Positions 11,526 to 23,689 of a DNA stretch of 64,000 nt are shown piece by piece. The DNA comes from Icerya purchasi (taxonomy: Eukaryota > Arthropoda > Insecta > Hemiptera > Monophlebidae): assembly GCA_039619475.1 (NCBI GenBank), contig CM077116.1, positions 149,561,088 through 149,625,087 of the forward strand, read 5' to 3'. Both the position numbers and the translations under genes were made by a program. Position 1 is the first letter of the stretch. The number at the start of each line of letters is the position of its first letter. The notes below the pieces were generated by a model that saw only the letters and a list, made by a program, of their open reading frames with translations, had not been told where the DNA came from and searched no databases.

Positions 11526-12290
11526 GGGTGTTTTGAAACTAATTCAAGAAATCTGTTTTACGCTATAAAGTTCGTCAAAATGAACAAAAAAGTCCTGAGG
11601 GAAAAATCATTTGGGCATAATTAATTTGATTAATTCCTTGTAATAAAAAAATAAATAATTTTTTTATGATTCAATGTTTTGAAACAAAAATAAAATAGAT
11701 ATTGAAAAGAAGTAAAATATGTATTAAAAAGGAATTTGGATGAAGTCTTCCCGGACAGGTAGAAAGGGCGCCTCGGACTGATTGAATGGCCAGCAAGGTT
11801 TCTCGATATAACTCCTCTGGATTTGTTCTTGTAGGGTTATATTAAGGAAAAGGTGTATCGTACACCAACCAACACACGAAACGACTGCATACAGCGGACC
11901 GTCGTAGTGTTTGACGACATCCGACGTACACCCGAACTTCTGCAACTGGGGGCGTAAACAACGTTACGCGAAGAGCTGAATTGGTAATAGAGCAAAATGG
12001 TCAACATATTGAGCACTTGCTCTAGGCCATTGAAAAATCATTGTTGACTATACATTTACGACTACATTTTATACACGTATTTTATTCCATTCCAATATTT
12101 TTATTTTTTTTTATTTTCCAAAATATTGATTTACATAAAAAAAATATTTTTCATTTAAATTAAATAATTAAATTAATTGTAACTAATTAATTGTTTGCCC
12201 AAATAATTTTTCCTACAGGACTTTTTCGTTCTTTTTGATGAGCTTTATAGTATAAAACAAATTATATTAATTCATTTTTCTTATGAAAAT
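11526..12290 (+). mobile_element. Tc1/mariner-type relic with terminal inverted repeats
   Basis: The left end starts GGGTGTTTTGAAAC just after a TA. A 60-bp stretch with ACAAAAAAGTCCTGAGGGAA and CATTTGGGCA (11585-11618) reappears inverted at about 12197-12250 as TGCCCAAATAATTTTTCC and AGGACTTTTTCG. The ends enclose a transposase pseudogene. The last bases of the right end are missing where the repeat at 12290 begins, so the element was broken or joined there. Confidence 0.75.
11745..12030 (+). pseudogene. Tc1/mariner (DDE_3-like) transposase, C-terminal part
   Basis: One plus-strand frame reads GLIEWPARFLDITPLDLFL, a stop, then GYIKEKVYRTPTNTR and later IRRTPELLQLG, and ends near SKMVNILSTC. 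The intact family has a WPxRSPDLTPLDFFLWGYxKExVY block that holds the last catalytic Asp of the DDE triad (here LDITPLD keeps the Asp). It ends close to an NGGHIEHL-like tail. Only about 95 codons of a roughly 350-codon transposase remain. At least four stops interrupt them, including TAG in place of the Trp codon after LFL. The catalytic N-terminal two thirds is gone, so the copy is dead. Its position between the inverted ends of the same element supports the call. Confidence 0.8.
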
Positions 12291-12620
12291 GACGTGGTCA
12301 ATTAACATTTACTCTTTTATAAGTATTATAGAAGAATAAATATTTGGAGATTCTGAGGGTTTCCCATGGTTAAGTTCAATAAATCGAATTTTTATATATA
12401 ATTGACTATGCCATTTTTAGCCCGGTGTATATTATATTTTTGTTCATGATTATGTTTCCTTACTTCATATAAGATAACAAAGCTTGAATGCTGTGCAATT
12501 GTTAAGATTTTTTTTTAAAATAAAAAACGGCAAAACGATTTTTCGCGAAGGATTTTAGAAGAAGAAAGATTGAGTGTGAAGGAGGCTTGCTCCTTTGCGA
12601 GGCGGGAAGGACAGAATTTA
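12290..12620 (+). repeat. Dispersed repeat (TA-tailed family related), copy d
   Basis: Begins with the TTTATAAGTATTATAGAAGA module and continues into the body shared with copy b. It ends near GGAGGCTTGCTCCTTTGCGA and GGCGGGAAGGACAG, the GC-rich hairpin region of the family. A short open frame across the end is not a gene. Confidence 0.55.
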
Positions 12621-15600
12621 TATACATAGCCAGCCTCTGGACCTCCGATACTATTTCTAAAATTTGTTTTAATCGTTACTTTATCTTCCTTTTTTTTTTT
12701 TTTTACCTATATAAATGTAAAATACGGTATTCTTGGAACGTATCAAAAAAAAGTTTCGTATTTCAATATGTTTCCTGTTTTTTTTTGTCCAAATGGGATT
12801 ATTGTTACGCGATGTTTTGAGGAATAAAAAAAGGAAATAACCAAATGATTCTTAATCAACCAAATTATTAATTGATATTTTTGAAAACAGACGGTGCGTT
12901 TATGGTTTAAATATAAAAGAATCTATATTTACGTAGTTGACAGTAATTCGTTTTAAAATCTGTTTAACAAAAATTACGATTCTCTAACTTCTGGTTTGCA
13001 CCTGCATTAATTTGTAAATGTAGCCAGAAAAATAATTTATTATACAAACTGTTTAAAATTTTGTCATGAAATATTATTAACTTTAATATTAAATTCTGCT
13101 CAAAAATAATAATTTTGTGCACGAGAAAAACATTAAATTTTACAGTTTTTTTTTTCGAAACTAATTTTGTACTTAAACCGCATATTTTTACTATTCTTAT
13201 AACTTTGAACTAGAAAGTAGTATATTTCTTTACATCTATATAAGTACGGTACAAACTTAAAAAAAGGCTAGAAAAAACAGGAAGATAATTGCTCGTATCT
13301 TAGTTTGCTGCGAGAACCCATTAATGGAAACTATTTCTTTCAGCTATTTCCAAGTTGAAAAATATTAATTTAAATTTCAGCCGTGTAAATTGTTTTAGAT
13401 TTAAACTTATTTAATAACACGTTCGTTCTGTTTAAACTGTTCTATAAGCACACTCCGAAGAAAGATAATTATATATTTGTACGCAGACATTGGATATTAT
13501 TGTTATCGAAATGCGTTCAAATTCAACACGCCTAATGAACTAGTCGTTTAATTATAGATACGCTCTCTATAGGAGTGGAATCATTTCTAAAATTACCAAC
13601 GACAACCGCTTTTCGTTGGATGCTGCAAGAACCACTTTTCAACTGTTCGTTGTACACCTTTCTCAGCACTTGAGACGAGAGATGATCTTTATTTTGCAAA
13701 TAGTCGTTAAAAACTAAATCGCGAAGGTCGCGTCATGCGAAGATGATATACCGGTTGTTCTAGAGCTTGCCGTGCCTCGGATAATCCGGAAATTGCCTAC
13801 ACAACTGAAAGCGAAACTGTGAATATTACGTCATAATCTGCTGGGTCCGGTTTTGGATTTGTTTGGCGCGTTCTACGGGAAACGGCCATATTTTTATTAG
13901 CAAAATTACCGCAAAATAAGATAACGGTGGTGTCCGACTAAAGTCTGGAACCGAATGTAATATTTCTTCGAAACGACAATATTTAGTTGTGCTGCTACGG
14001 GAAAATACTGTAGACGACAGCAAGGCAAAAATTCAGGCAAAAACCACATGTCGAACAAAATTATTCCACTTTAACCAATATTAAGGCTAGTCGAAGATGA
14101 AATTTCTCCGCATGCAAAACAAAAGCAAGATAAGAAGTAATTATTGTTTAAAAAAACCGTTGTTTTGAACAGTTAATGGGGTGACACATATTTATTATTT
14201 TTCTTTATTGAAGAGATGTTTTTCTGTATGGATAATACTTCAGTTATCGGGTCATTTCGTTTTTCTCTTTCTGCAGGGAAGTATCGCGGAATATTTTAAT
14301 ACTGAAACCTACTTAATTTGCGTTCAAAACTTGACTGACCTTTTCTTTCTAATTATTTCTTAATCGATAAAAAATACTTGATTGTGAAATTATATTTCAA
14401 TCTAAAAAGATACGAATAATATTATATAATAGAAATTTTATACGCAATAGTTTTCAATTAAAATTTTTCTGTTACGGATAAAGCCTCGAGCGTTAACCAT
14501 AAATTTATAAATTCAATGTTTTTTAATATATATATTTAAAAAAATAATTACTTATTTTTGATTTTAGTTAAATTGTTATTGAATAAATATGAATAATAAT
14601 GTTTTTTGGAAAAGTTATAAATTTGTTTTATTTGATTTTTAATAAGTCAATAATAGCAACCTCCAGTAATACGCTGTTATTAACAAGCCTACGAAGCTGA
14701 AGATAACAGTTGGTATGCGTACATGTCATTCTTACGCTGGCAATAATGAAAAATTGTTATAACGAAATCATGGTCATAAAAGTTAATTTTGAAAAACAAA
14801 ACCTTACCAATTATAAGGGGTCAAAATATAGAGAGTCCAGGGAGTCTCTCCCCTGGTGGGACCGGAAAAATCGAGTTTTATATAATTCTTCTGCTTATTT
14901 TTCATGTCACACGTAGTTATGGCCTTTGATTGCATTTATAAAGTTTAAATTTTTCATGATCACTCCAGCGTTGTAAATTCCTTATCCAAAATAATTTCAA
15001 TTTATTTTTACATTTTGCTTTCGACTATTTCTCTTAAATATTTCTCTTTGGATTCCCTCATTATCTCATCAAAATATTCTCTCTTCCTTCTTTGAATTAG
15101 CTTAATTAATTCTCACTTCTCACCAGCCAGCTATAATAGTTGTTTTGCTTGATGTTTATCGTAACCAAGTTGTTTAGAGTATTTCTGGAATGAAGTTCCT
15201 TATCGCAGGTTGCAACGACCAGAGCTAGGCAATCAAAAAAAAAAAAAAATCCAGCGTTAAAAATCCACTGTTAAAAATCGAGCGTTATGTCCGACCGTTA
15301 CGAAAAAAACAGTATATAGGTATATATCATACGCATACATACTGTACAGCAGAGATGCAGGTATACGAATGAGAGAGTGCAGGAAGGAGAAAAAATAAAA
15401 ATAACTGTCCCCTCTGAAATTTTATTTGTAATTATTTAATTACATCGATTTCCTACATCAAACTGAACGCTCGTCGATAAAGTATCTTGTACGAAGAAAT
15501 TTGATGTTTTCTGTTAGTAAAATTCTGTTCTTTTAATTTTGCTTCTTCTTTAACTTCGCGAAGTGCAAGTAGTGCGGTTTTTCTTTTAAACTGTTTTATT

Positions 15601-15890
15601 TCATTGTATACTTTACGAGTGACTTTATCATTCCTACCGGGTGTCGTCCATAGACACCAGCTCTCTTCTTTTTGCGATCAATCCACGTTTCACACGCTTC
15701 TAAACGTTTTAGTGATTACATCATAGTTTATCTGAGAATGTATAGGGCACAATATAATTTATTGTGTCTGTTTTCGATATTAACCGAACGATTACTCGGG
15801 TATGTTTTTATTTTATCAATGACTCGGGAATCGGATTCTACATTTTACTTCGACTTATAGGTTTAACTGATCTGCTATAATATAATGAAG
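12621..15890. other. Intergenic, no gene recognised
   Basis: Includes an A15 run at 15236-15250 and a small imperfect hairpin CCAGGG/CCCTGG near 14838-14858. The 13.56-14.05 kb part is less AT-rich but has no recognisable coding content. Confidence 0.5.
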
Positions 15891-15902
15891 GTATTTAAAA
15901 TA

Positions 15903-16060
15903 TTATATATGCATATATATATATATACAACTCGATCCTTTGTACTACTCCATAGGGGGACACGCTGGAATTTAAATTCTTTTATAATTCCTATAGAAAA
16001 GTTGGCTTTAATTGACAATGTATTCTTCGAAAAATTGAAATAAATTTCTTATAAGCATAA
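15903..16060 (-). repeat. (TA)n-tailed dispersed repeat, copy e
   Basis: A (TA)n tract at 15903-15927 is followed by CAACTCGATCCTTTG, CCATAGGGGGACA and TTCTTTTATAATTCCTATAG. On the minus strand this is the stem module, the GC-rich module and then the TA tail, as at 31.1 kb. Confidence 0.5.
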
Positions 16061-16440
16061 TAAAAAAAGATTATAGATTAAATATTACAGAATATTCAAT
16101 ATAAAAACGTTACTTGATTTCACTGTTATTATCTTCGAGTAATAGAATATTAGGAAATATTATTACTAAAAGATTAATTTGGTATTTCTTTATATAATAA
16201 ATTTACAAAAACACAGTTTGGATAAAGGGAAACGTGCACGGGAGATGTCTTAACTTTAGAAGACTTAAAAAAGCTCTTTTTTGAACGAGAAAAAAACAAC
16301 TCAGTCCAGAGAACTTTGGGGTATACTTTTTTACGTATTTGAAGTGTGTAAATAATTTTTATTAAGTAGATATAATAAGAGTGTCGGGCACAGGGCATAT
16401 TTTCCCTATGAGTCCCACAACTTATTTAAATAAAAAAAAA
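16061..16440. other. Intergenic, nothing recognised
   Basis: AT-rich, ending in an A-run at about 16431-16444 just before the 5' region of the retrotransposon that follows. Confidence 0.45.
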
Positions 16441-16444
16441 AAAA

Positions 16445-19400
16445 GCGCTGATCAGAAAAGCTAAATCATAACTCACAATCCATCGCTGATAGGAAAACGG
16501 TGGAAGGTTCACTTGCTGAAGGTGCTCCTACTAATAAATACCGTTAAGTTTTTTATTGCGCAACAACTGCAGACTATCAGCAACTCACTCGTGTCCCAGT
16601 CGGATTGACGAATGTTAATCTAGGGCGAGTAGGCGAGTATCCGGCGCCTTTCAACCGGGTTCTTTCGGCTAAGGGAGAAAACCCTAACTGAAAACATCCG
16701 GAAGGCAACGGAAACCACCGGAGTACCTTCCCAATCTTCATCATGGCTAGAAATCTTGTACTTCAGCGGGACAACGGTGCGAAGAATCTCCCCGCTGACC
16801 AATGACGAAGGAAAGAGTAAGAGCAAGTATAAAATTATCAATAAAAAGACTCGTATTACCACCTGGTACATCCGCAGCCTTTTCCAGGCTGGTAAATTAT
16901 ATAAAGTAAATGCTGAAAGAAAGAGATTAGGAATTGAAATACTAGGACTGAGCGAAATACGGTGGTCTAATAATGGATGTACAAGATTAGATGACGCAGA
17001 TTTTTACTACAGTGACACAGACGAAGGAAACCACATGACAGGTGTTGGCGTACTAATAGACAAGAGTATCAGTAACTCGGTGGCAGAGTTCATACCAATA
17101 TCTAAAAGGATCTTATTATTGAAATGTCAAACAAACTATCGTCCATTAAACTTCATCCAAGTTTATGCACCTACCGCAGACAAAGATGATGCAGAGATAT
17201 AGGAGTTCTTTAGAAAGATCTCAACAGTACTAAAATTAACCAAACGAGGAGAAATCACAATCATATCAGGCGACTGGAATGCAAAAATTGGACAAGGAGC
17301 ATATGAAGATGTAGTTGGCTCGTTTCAACTAGGCAGAAGAAATAATAGGGGCGATAGACTTATTCAATTATGCATGGAGCATAACATGTTGATTACGAAT
17401 ACTTTCTTTCAACTACCACCTCGCAGATTATATACCTGGACCTCACCATCCGGGGAGTACCGCAATCAAATAGATGTCATACTCATTAAGAAGAGCTTTA
17501 GAAAGGACGTTATTTCGGCATGTACGTATCCGGGAGCAGACGCTAACTCGGATCATAATCCGGTTGTTATTACACTTAGAATAGGATTTCGCAAAATTAA
17601 GAAGCCTCCTCTAACTCTGTGTATTGAGATTCGTAAACTCCAGGATCGAGATGTCAAAGAAGCAGCCAAAACTATATTATGCGGTACCTTTAATAATTTA
17701 CAAGAGGAGAATAACACCGAAAAGGTATGGGGTGAATGGAAGGCTATGTAGGACAACATTCAAAATAATATAATCGGTACATTGAAAAAGAAGAAAAACA
17801 AAACATGGATGACAGATGGCATATTGTGTCTTATGGGAAAGAGAAGAAAATTTAAACGTAACGAGATTAAATATAAGGCATTACATAAAGAAATTCGACG
17901 CAAGATATGTGAAGCATGGCTGAATGGTAAATGCCGAGAAATTGAAGATATACAATCTAAAAATGATATATTTAATGTACACAAAAAAGTGAAATAATTC
18001 ACAAATTTGAATCGCAATGTAAGCGGAGGAAATTTAAAAGACAATGACGGTAACCTCATAATTGGAAAGTAGTCTAGATTAGAACGCTGGGAAGGATTCA
18101 TTGAGAAATTGTTTGATGATATAAGACCTACAATGGATAGCGTAATTGAAAAATCTAATCAAATTGATGATTCTATGAACGATATCGAAGTAGGTGAAGT
18201 CATGCGCGCAATCAAAAATTTGAAATCAGGAAAAGCCGTTGGACCAGATATGATGCATGGAGAATTACTCAAACTTCTCGAAACAAATCATTCTGCATTA
18301 AGTTTTGCAGTCAAATTTTTTAACGAAATTTTACGGATAGGTAGTATGCCAAAGGATTGGCTCAAATCAGTGTTTATTGCAATATCTAAGAAGAATAATG
18401 CAACTGACTGTAAGGAGTATCGCACAATCAGCCTTATGCCGCATATTTTAAAAATATTCCTTAAGGTTATTCATTATCGAATTTATACCAGGTGCGAGGA
18501 GAATTCAGGTGCAAACCAGTTTGAATTTAGAGGTGGCTATGGCACACGTGAAGCAATTTGCTCGCTGAATATATTAGCCCAAAGATGTCGTGATGTCAAC
18601 ATTATATTGTTGCTTTATCGATTATCAGAAAGCGTTTGATTGCATCAATCACGGAAAGTTAATGCAGATCTTGGAAGACATTGTTATTAATCACAACATA
18701 CGAAGAATAATTGGGACACTCTACTCGGGGGCAATCAGCAACTGTGCGGACAGAGGGTGAAACTTCTAGAGAAATACCGATAAAAAAAGGAGTACGCCAG
18801 GGATGCATTTTGTCCCCATTGCTTTTCAATGTATATTCTGAAGTTATTTTCAAAGAAGCTCTCACAAAACAAGACGGTATTGAAGTTGGAACAGAACGTG
18901 TCTCTAATATTCGATACGCAGATGATACTGTTTTGATCTCGGATAACATAGAGAAACTTCAAAATATGATAAACCGAGTAGTAGGGGTTAGCAGTTCGTA
19001 TGGTCTAGAAATAAATAGAGACAAGACAAAATGGATAGCTGTACATAGGAATTCTGATAAAAATACCCTTGCGAAAAAGATGTTGTTCGTTAAAAACCAG
19101 ACTATTCAACGCGTTTCAAAAATGAAATACCTTGGTACCTGGTTCCATGAAGAAACTGACCAGTCGACAGAAATACGCACAAGAATAGAGAGAGCAAGAA
19201 AGGTATTTCTGAATATGAAAAATCTAATGTCCAGGAAAGATCTAAACCTCCAGTTACGTCTACGCCTCGTACAATGTTATGTCTGGTCAGTATTACTCTA
19301 TGGTATGGAGAGTTGGATACTTACGTAGACACTTGAAAAGAAAATAATAGCCTTCGAAATGTACGTGTATCGTCGCATGCTTAAAATATCCTATCGGGAT

Positions 19401-19735
19401 CATATTACAAATGCAGAAGTATTAAACCGCATTTCAAAGAAAGCTGAGCTGTTGCGCACAATTCGGGAAAGGAAGCTTAAATACTTTGGACATGTGTATA
19501 GACAACAAGAAAAGTACCATTTAATTCACACCGTGTTAAATGGAGAAATTAAAGATAAAAGAAAAACTGGCAGAAGGAAAATATCCTGGACGGGTGATTT
19601 AAGAAAATGCTATGGATGCTCCAAAACAGAACTACAGCAGGCCGCAACATCAAAGCCGGTAATAGCCAAGATGATCGCCAAACTTCGAACGGAGATGGCG
19701 TAAAGAAGAAAAAGAAGAAGAAGAAGATATAATAA
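16445..19735 (+). mobile_element. APE-type non-LTR retrotransposon (RTE/BovB-like), near full length
   Basis: About 300 bp of GC-richer 5' leader (16450-16755) is followed by one long decayed ORF of roughly 980 codons and a short 3' UTR. The element ends in a GAA-rich tail at about 19704-19730. The 5' boundary is not defined and no target-site duplication was found. The endonuclease N-terminus resembles the CFDP2-like branch of RTE elements. Confidence 0.8.
16756..19703 (+). pseudogene. Endonuclease/reverse transcriptase polyprotein of RTE-like element, decayed
   Basis: The protein would nick target DNA and copy its own RNA. An APE endonuclease comes first: TWYIRSLFQAGKL, then GLSEIRW, VYAPTADKDD, SGDWNAKIG and SDHNPVV (SDH at 17548-17556). 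Next is the reverse transcriptase: AIKNLKSGKAVGPD, IDYQKAFDCI, GVRQGCILSPLLFNVYSEVI, YADDTVLIS (YADD at 18915-18926) and MKYLGTWF. The C-terminal tail is RERKLKYFGHV then GRRKISWTGDLRKC. Breaks are stops at 17200, 17749, 17995, 18070 and 19326, and two frame changes, near 18600 and near 18726. In the first endonuclease motif a Tyr replaces the usual Asn (TWN), which should remove a metal-binding residue. Frames were followed by homology; a start at 16756 is only the first Met. No RNase H domain is seen, as usual for RTE. It is clearly inactive. Confidence 0.9.
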
Positions 19736-19859
19736 TAAACTGCAGAGCAATGATCCTTTTCCTAGAACGTCTTCTTACTATAGTTCGCAATTGGTGGGAA
19801 AGATGCAGTTCGCAATTCTTGTCACAAACATAAAAAACAAATAAATTTCCAATTATTAC

Positions 19860-21186
19860 ACCTTTTTTTCTGTGTGAACTAAAAAAAAAAAATTTAAATA
19901 AATGAGAAATTATGACTTTTTCAGACTTGAAAAAAAAAGTGCTTTTTCAACAAAAAAAAGTTATTTTATGTTGTGTAAAAGACCTCTAAAAATACTTTTC
20001 CAACAATTTTGTTGGTTCACATAGAAGCGAATTCAATACTGAAGAGAATAAATTTTTGTTCATGTCAATAGGTTGTTCAGTTTTTTTCCTATCACTCCCG
20101 CCAATTCAGAAAAATCGAAAAAATGAAAATTCGAGAAAACGAGTTTTAAAGTTTTCAATAACAGAAAATATAAATCTTTGTTTCTTGCGCTAATGATTGG
20201 CTAATTAGCTATTCCTGGTCCATACAGTATGCCTTCTGCTTCCTCAAATAACTCATTCTGATGCATTTGTTCGAGTCTACAAGCCGTACGAGCCCCATTG
20301 GTGCTAAGTGACTGGCGCCTATTTTCTCTTTCGATCCATGCGCGTCGGCGGTATCAACAAACATTTTGCATTGCTGGCCAATATTCAAATGCATCAACTG
20401 CATAATATTCAAAATTGCTGAATATCCTTCGTTGAACATGCCTGTAGCCAAGTAGGCGGCTATTCCAACGACTTTTTGGCCGGAATGCAAGTGCTTCGGA
20501 TTGATAACGACTCGTTTGAATTTCGCGTGACCGGCTAAACATCTCGTTAAAAGGTTTGTCATTTGATAGTTCTTCATAAATCGGGCGAACATGTTTCTCA
20601 ATTTTTTCGTCAATCAATCGAGCTGATCGGTGCATTCAACTTTGCGCAATTCACACCAACTATCGATTCCGGTTGGAAAATTTTCGTGTCGAGGGGATTT
20701 GTCTGTGGAGCAATAATGATCTAGCATTGCTACCACAGCTTTTTTCATTTCTCGGGCAGAATCAATATTTCTTCTAATTTCCAAAGCATAATAAATTATT
20801 AACCTTTTTATATCTTCCGTTAGCCGCTTCTTACCACCGAGTTTCTCAGAAACACGTGCACAGACAACTGTCATCACGAAGTAGAAGATAGAAGGGCGAA
20901 GAGAGCACCTGAACCTGGCTGACAGAAGTTCAAAGTAGAAACACGCGCAGAGATAATTGTTCTAATGGAGTAGAGGAGGCAAGGTTGGGAAGAGCCCCCG
21001 AGCCTGGCTAAATGCGATACACCTGCTTGACGCTCCTTTTCGTTCAGCTTTGTATCTCCAAAAGTACTTCGAATTGACATTTGTAACTTTGTGAATATAT
21101 GCTTGGATAGTTTATCTATTGACTTCGGAAATAACAAAAAAATCAATTTTTTTGATCTTTTAAGGCAGGATCCCCCCTTAACTTTA
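19860..21186 (-). mobile_element. Mutator-like DNA transposon relic, copy 1
   Basis: Boundaries are inferred. The upstream (minus-strand 5') end near 21186 reads TTAAGGGGGGATCCTGCCTT followed by a T-rich stretch. The relic at 61379 has a similar opening, TTAAGGGCGGGGGAAGGTTT. Between this end and the transposase remains lies a 300-bp leader. The downstream 350 bp, with a repeated A/T-rich tail, is probably 3' untranslated sequence. Confidence 0.55.
20209..20877 (-). pseudogene. Mutator-like transposase, C-terminal part
   Basis: Three minus-strand frames join in order. 20877-20621 reads VCARVSEKLGGKKRLTED, IKRLIIYYALEIRRN, MKKAVVAMLDHYCSTD and PTGIDSWCELRK. 20620-20545 continues KHVRPIYEELSNDKPF. 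20560-20209 gives LLTRCLAGHAKFKR, NPKHLHSGQKVVGIAAYLAT, MFNEGYSAILNIMQLMHLNI and the tail RKQKAYCMDQE. The block order, with CSTD, GxDSWC, PIYExLS, RCLxGxTQN-like, NEGYSAIL and a final MYGPG-like end, is that of the Mutator-like transposase domain proteins found widely in arthropods. Here CLAGHAKFKR has lost the TQNxNESFN string. Frameshifts occur near 20640 and 20550. The N-terminal half is missing. A second relic of the same family is at 61824-62742. Confidence 0.8.
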
Positions 21187-21189
21187 TTT

Positions 21190-21737
21190 ACTCTTGATAC
21201 TTTTGCTATGCTTACTAAAAATTGGTACACCGTAGTAGTAGTCCTTATAGCTCAAATCGGTATACGTTAGAACTCGACAATATCGGTTTATCGCATGAAA
21301 AAATTCGGCGTTCCTTATAAACATATTAGCTGGAACTACAAAAATATTGTAATGATAGGAAATTAGTAGCGGAAAGATCCAGAGTGCAATGAGAGGTAAA
21401 CTGAGAGCTTCGTTGACAGTGACAATATGTAGAATATCATCAGCAAAGAATAAAGAGAAGGAATTCAATTGAACAGAAATGATACTAATAGTACAGATAT
21501 TGGAAAAAATAGTACTAGGGGAAGAAGCTGACGAAGACCGTGGAAACCTTTCTTGTAGCATAGAAAAATGGAGAAGGTAGGTGGATGGAACGATTTATCA
21601 TAAAATTAATGATAAGAAAAGAAAATTGAACTGGGTCGTTCGTTGCTGACATTTTTCTCTCAGCGTTAGCGGATCCACATTATCAAAAGCACAGGAAACA
21701 TCGATAAAGTAGTATACAGGGTGTATCCAGATGAAAG

Positions 21738-21779
<42 letters not shown>

Positions 21780-23500
21780 TGAAAACAAAAATACCAATAC
21801 AATCAGGAGGGCCACTATTAGGTCGAAAGTCAAATATATTATGGGGGAAACACATTATTCTGTTTAGCCACCAAATAAGATGTCTGTTCAAGATATCTTC
21901 AAGCAGTTTTTTAATGTCCGATACTAAGGAAATCGGATGTAAGCAAGAATTTTTTTAGCAGTAGTAACTAGTTTTGCTATAGTGGAAAGAAAAACATTAA
22001 AAAGTTTGTGGAGAATATTAATGTTCAGACAGGTTTTTAAGTGTAGCGTAAAGGTACTCGTCGAGACCTGAAGCGAAGCTGGAAGATTTTAAAAGAACAG
22101 ACCTTATTTCATTCAAATAAAAAAGGCAATGGTTAGGAAGTGAGAAGGAGAATTATAATTTAATTCGTCAAAGCTAGAAACGTAAGCAAGAGCAACAGAT
22201 TCAATAAAAAGTCAATAAATTATGAAGAGAAATGTTGAATTATCGAAGGACATTTAGAGAATTGGAATTTAAAGGATCTAGCCATTTTCCATTTGCAGAA
22301 AATTCTTTTAAGAGGGAGCTTCTTTGAGGTTTTAAGTATATCCTGGGCTCTTGCGTTTGTCCTTTATGAGCAGGAAAAGTTTTAGGTTGTAGTATTTAAA
22401 CGGAAAGGTTTAATAGCGAATCAGCTACAGTCAAATACAGCACTGCATTTCTCATTCCACCAAAGGGAAGCTAATTGGGAACGATGGGGGGGGAGACGTT
22501 AAGGTTACACGTGACAGATTGTAGAAAGGAATTACAAACACATATGTGATCAGAACCACACTGAATATGAAAGCGAAGAATTTAAAAGAGAACGCAACGC
22601 AGAGACCGATTCGTTGTGAAATTAAATGAAAAGACCTGAAATAAGTAGATTAAGAGCGGCCATTAGAATAGGAACATAGTAGGAATCTACAAGTATTCTG
22701 CAATTACAGTTAAAACCAATTCCATCTAGTTTACTAGCCATAGGTGACTTACACTGCGACGAGTTCCGGTTCTTTTTGATCACTTTTTTGCTCCTTATAG
22801 CATTCGATATTTGCTTTACTCGGAAGACTAAGCCTTGTTTTGTTTTTTGTTAAATTTATTTGTCAACGAGAACAACAGCCTAAGAAATGAGAGGAAGAAA
22901 ATAAAGTTATATTCTTAAACGTTTAAAGATAGAGGATAAAAATAATTCGGAGGCAGGAATAACAGAAGTAGAAGGAAATGAGAGAATATAAGAAGCACCG
23001 ATAAGTAGAGTAGGGATACCGAGTTTCCTAAGGAAGAGAATAGAAGAACGATTGTTCCCATTCAGATAAAACATGATATCAGAGTCACAAGGAAAAGTAT
23101 ATGGAAGAGGGTGAAAAGGACAAAATAAAGTAGAAGCAGATGAAACCGAAAAAATTATGCAGGAAGGAGATTATTATGAAAGCGGAGGCAACAAATAGGT
23201 GAGATTGTAGAAAGCGTTTAAGAGAGGACATGTAGAAAACTATGAACGGAGTTCAATAGATAGCTGAATAGAGAAGTAAAAGGAGACAGGATTAGAAAAT
23301 AAAGAAGAATAGCAGTTGAACCATAGTTTGGAATGATTTACTTAAGCAAAGAAGAGCAATATTATGAGCTGAAAAGGTGTCCAAAAATGCGCTCATAGAA
23401 ATGGAGGAATGGGTTAAGGAATCCGCCATCTCATTGTCCTCTATACGTGCCTTATAGTCAGTTAAAGCATTGCGCTTTAGATTATCGTATGTTGGAGCCA
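21190..23500 (-). pseudogene. Jockey-like non-LTR ORF2 relic (endonuclease traces to RT)
   Basis: Minus-strand remains of a LINE polyprotein. Endonuclease traces (AHNIALLCLSKSFQT near 23370-23330) are weak. The EN-RT linker is recognisable as SLWWNEKCSAVF near 22470 and DILKTSKKLPLKRIFCKW near 22300. The RT fingers read SDIKKLLEDILNRHLIWWLN and PHNIFDFRPNS (about 21920-21810), the first catalytic block reads FIDVSCAFDNVDPLTLREK (21715-21660), and the second reads FFADDILHIVT (FADD at 21437-21448) after a damaged GLPQGS-like ERFPRSSSASSP. A (TA)18 tract splits the RT between fingers and palm. Many stops and shifts show an old copy. The coding strand is pyrimidine-rich. RNase H and 3' end are absent here. 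Confidence 0.75.
21741..21776. repeat. (TA)18 microsatellite inside RT relic
   Basis: An uninterrupted TA run of 36 bases. It lies between the RT motifs around residues GIFVFNV and VYYFIDVS on the minus strand. Frames reading Tyr-Ile repeats are artefacts. Confidence 0.95.
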
Positions 23501-23689
23501 TTTTTTGTTTTTTAATTTTGTACGTTAAAAAGAATAAAGGACTCAATATTATATGTAGCAGAGTCATTTTGGGTTGAAATACGAAGCTGGCGATATTAGA
23601 AAACTCGTTTATACTCGCGTTGGATCGATTAGAAAAAATTAGATAGGGCAATTGTTATACTAACGGGACGGAAGGATTTTTTCTATAAT

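Noticed and set aside
11317..11624. Open frames encoding Cys/Val and Thr/His repeats
   Set aside because: They are translations of the (CA)n/(TA)n microsatellite.
14838..14858. CCAGGG/CCCTGG hairpin as a terminator or regulatory RNA
   Set aside because: Short, isolated and not next to any gene; chance is a sufficient explanation.
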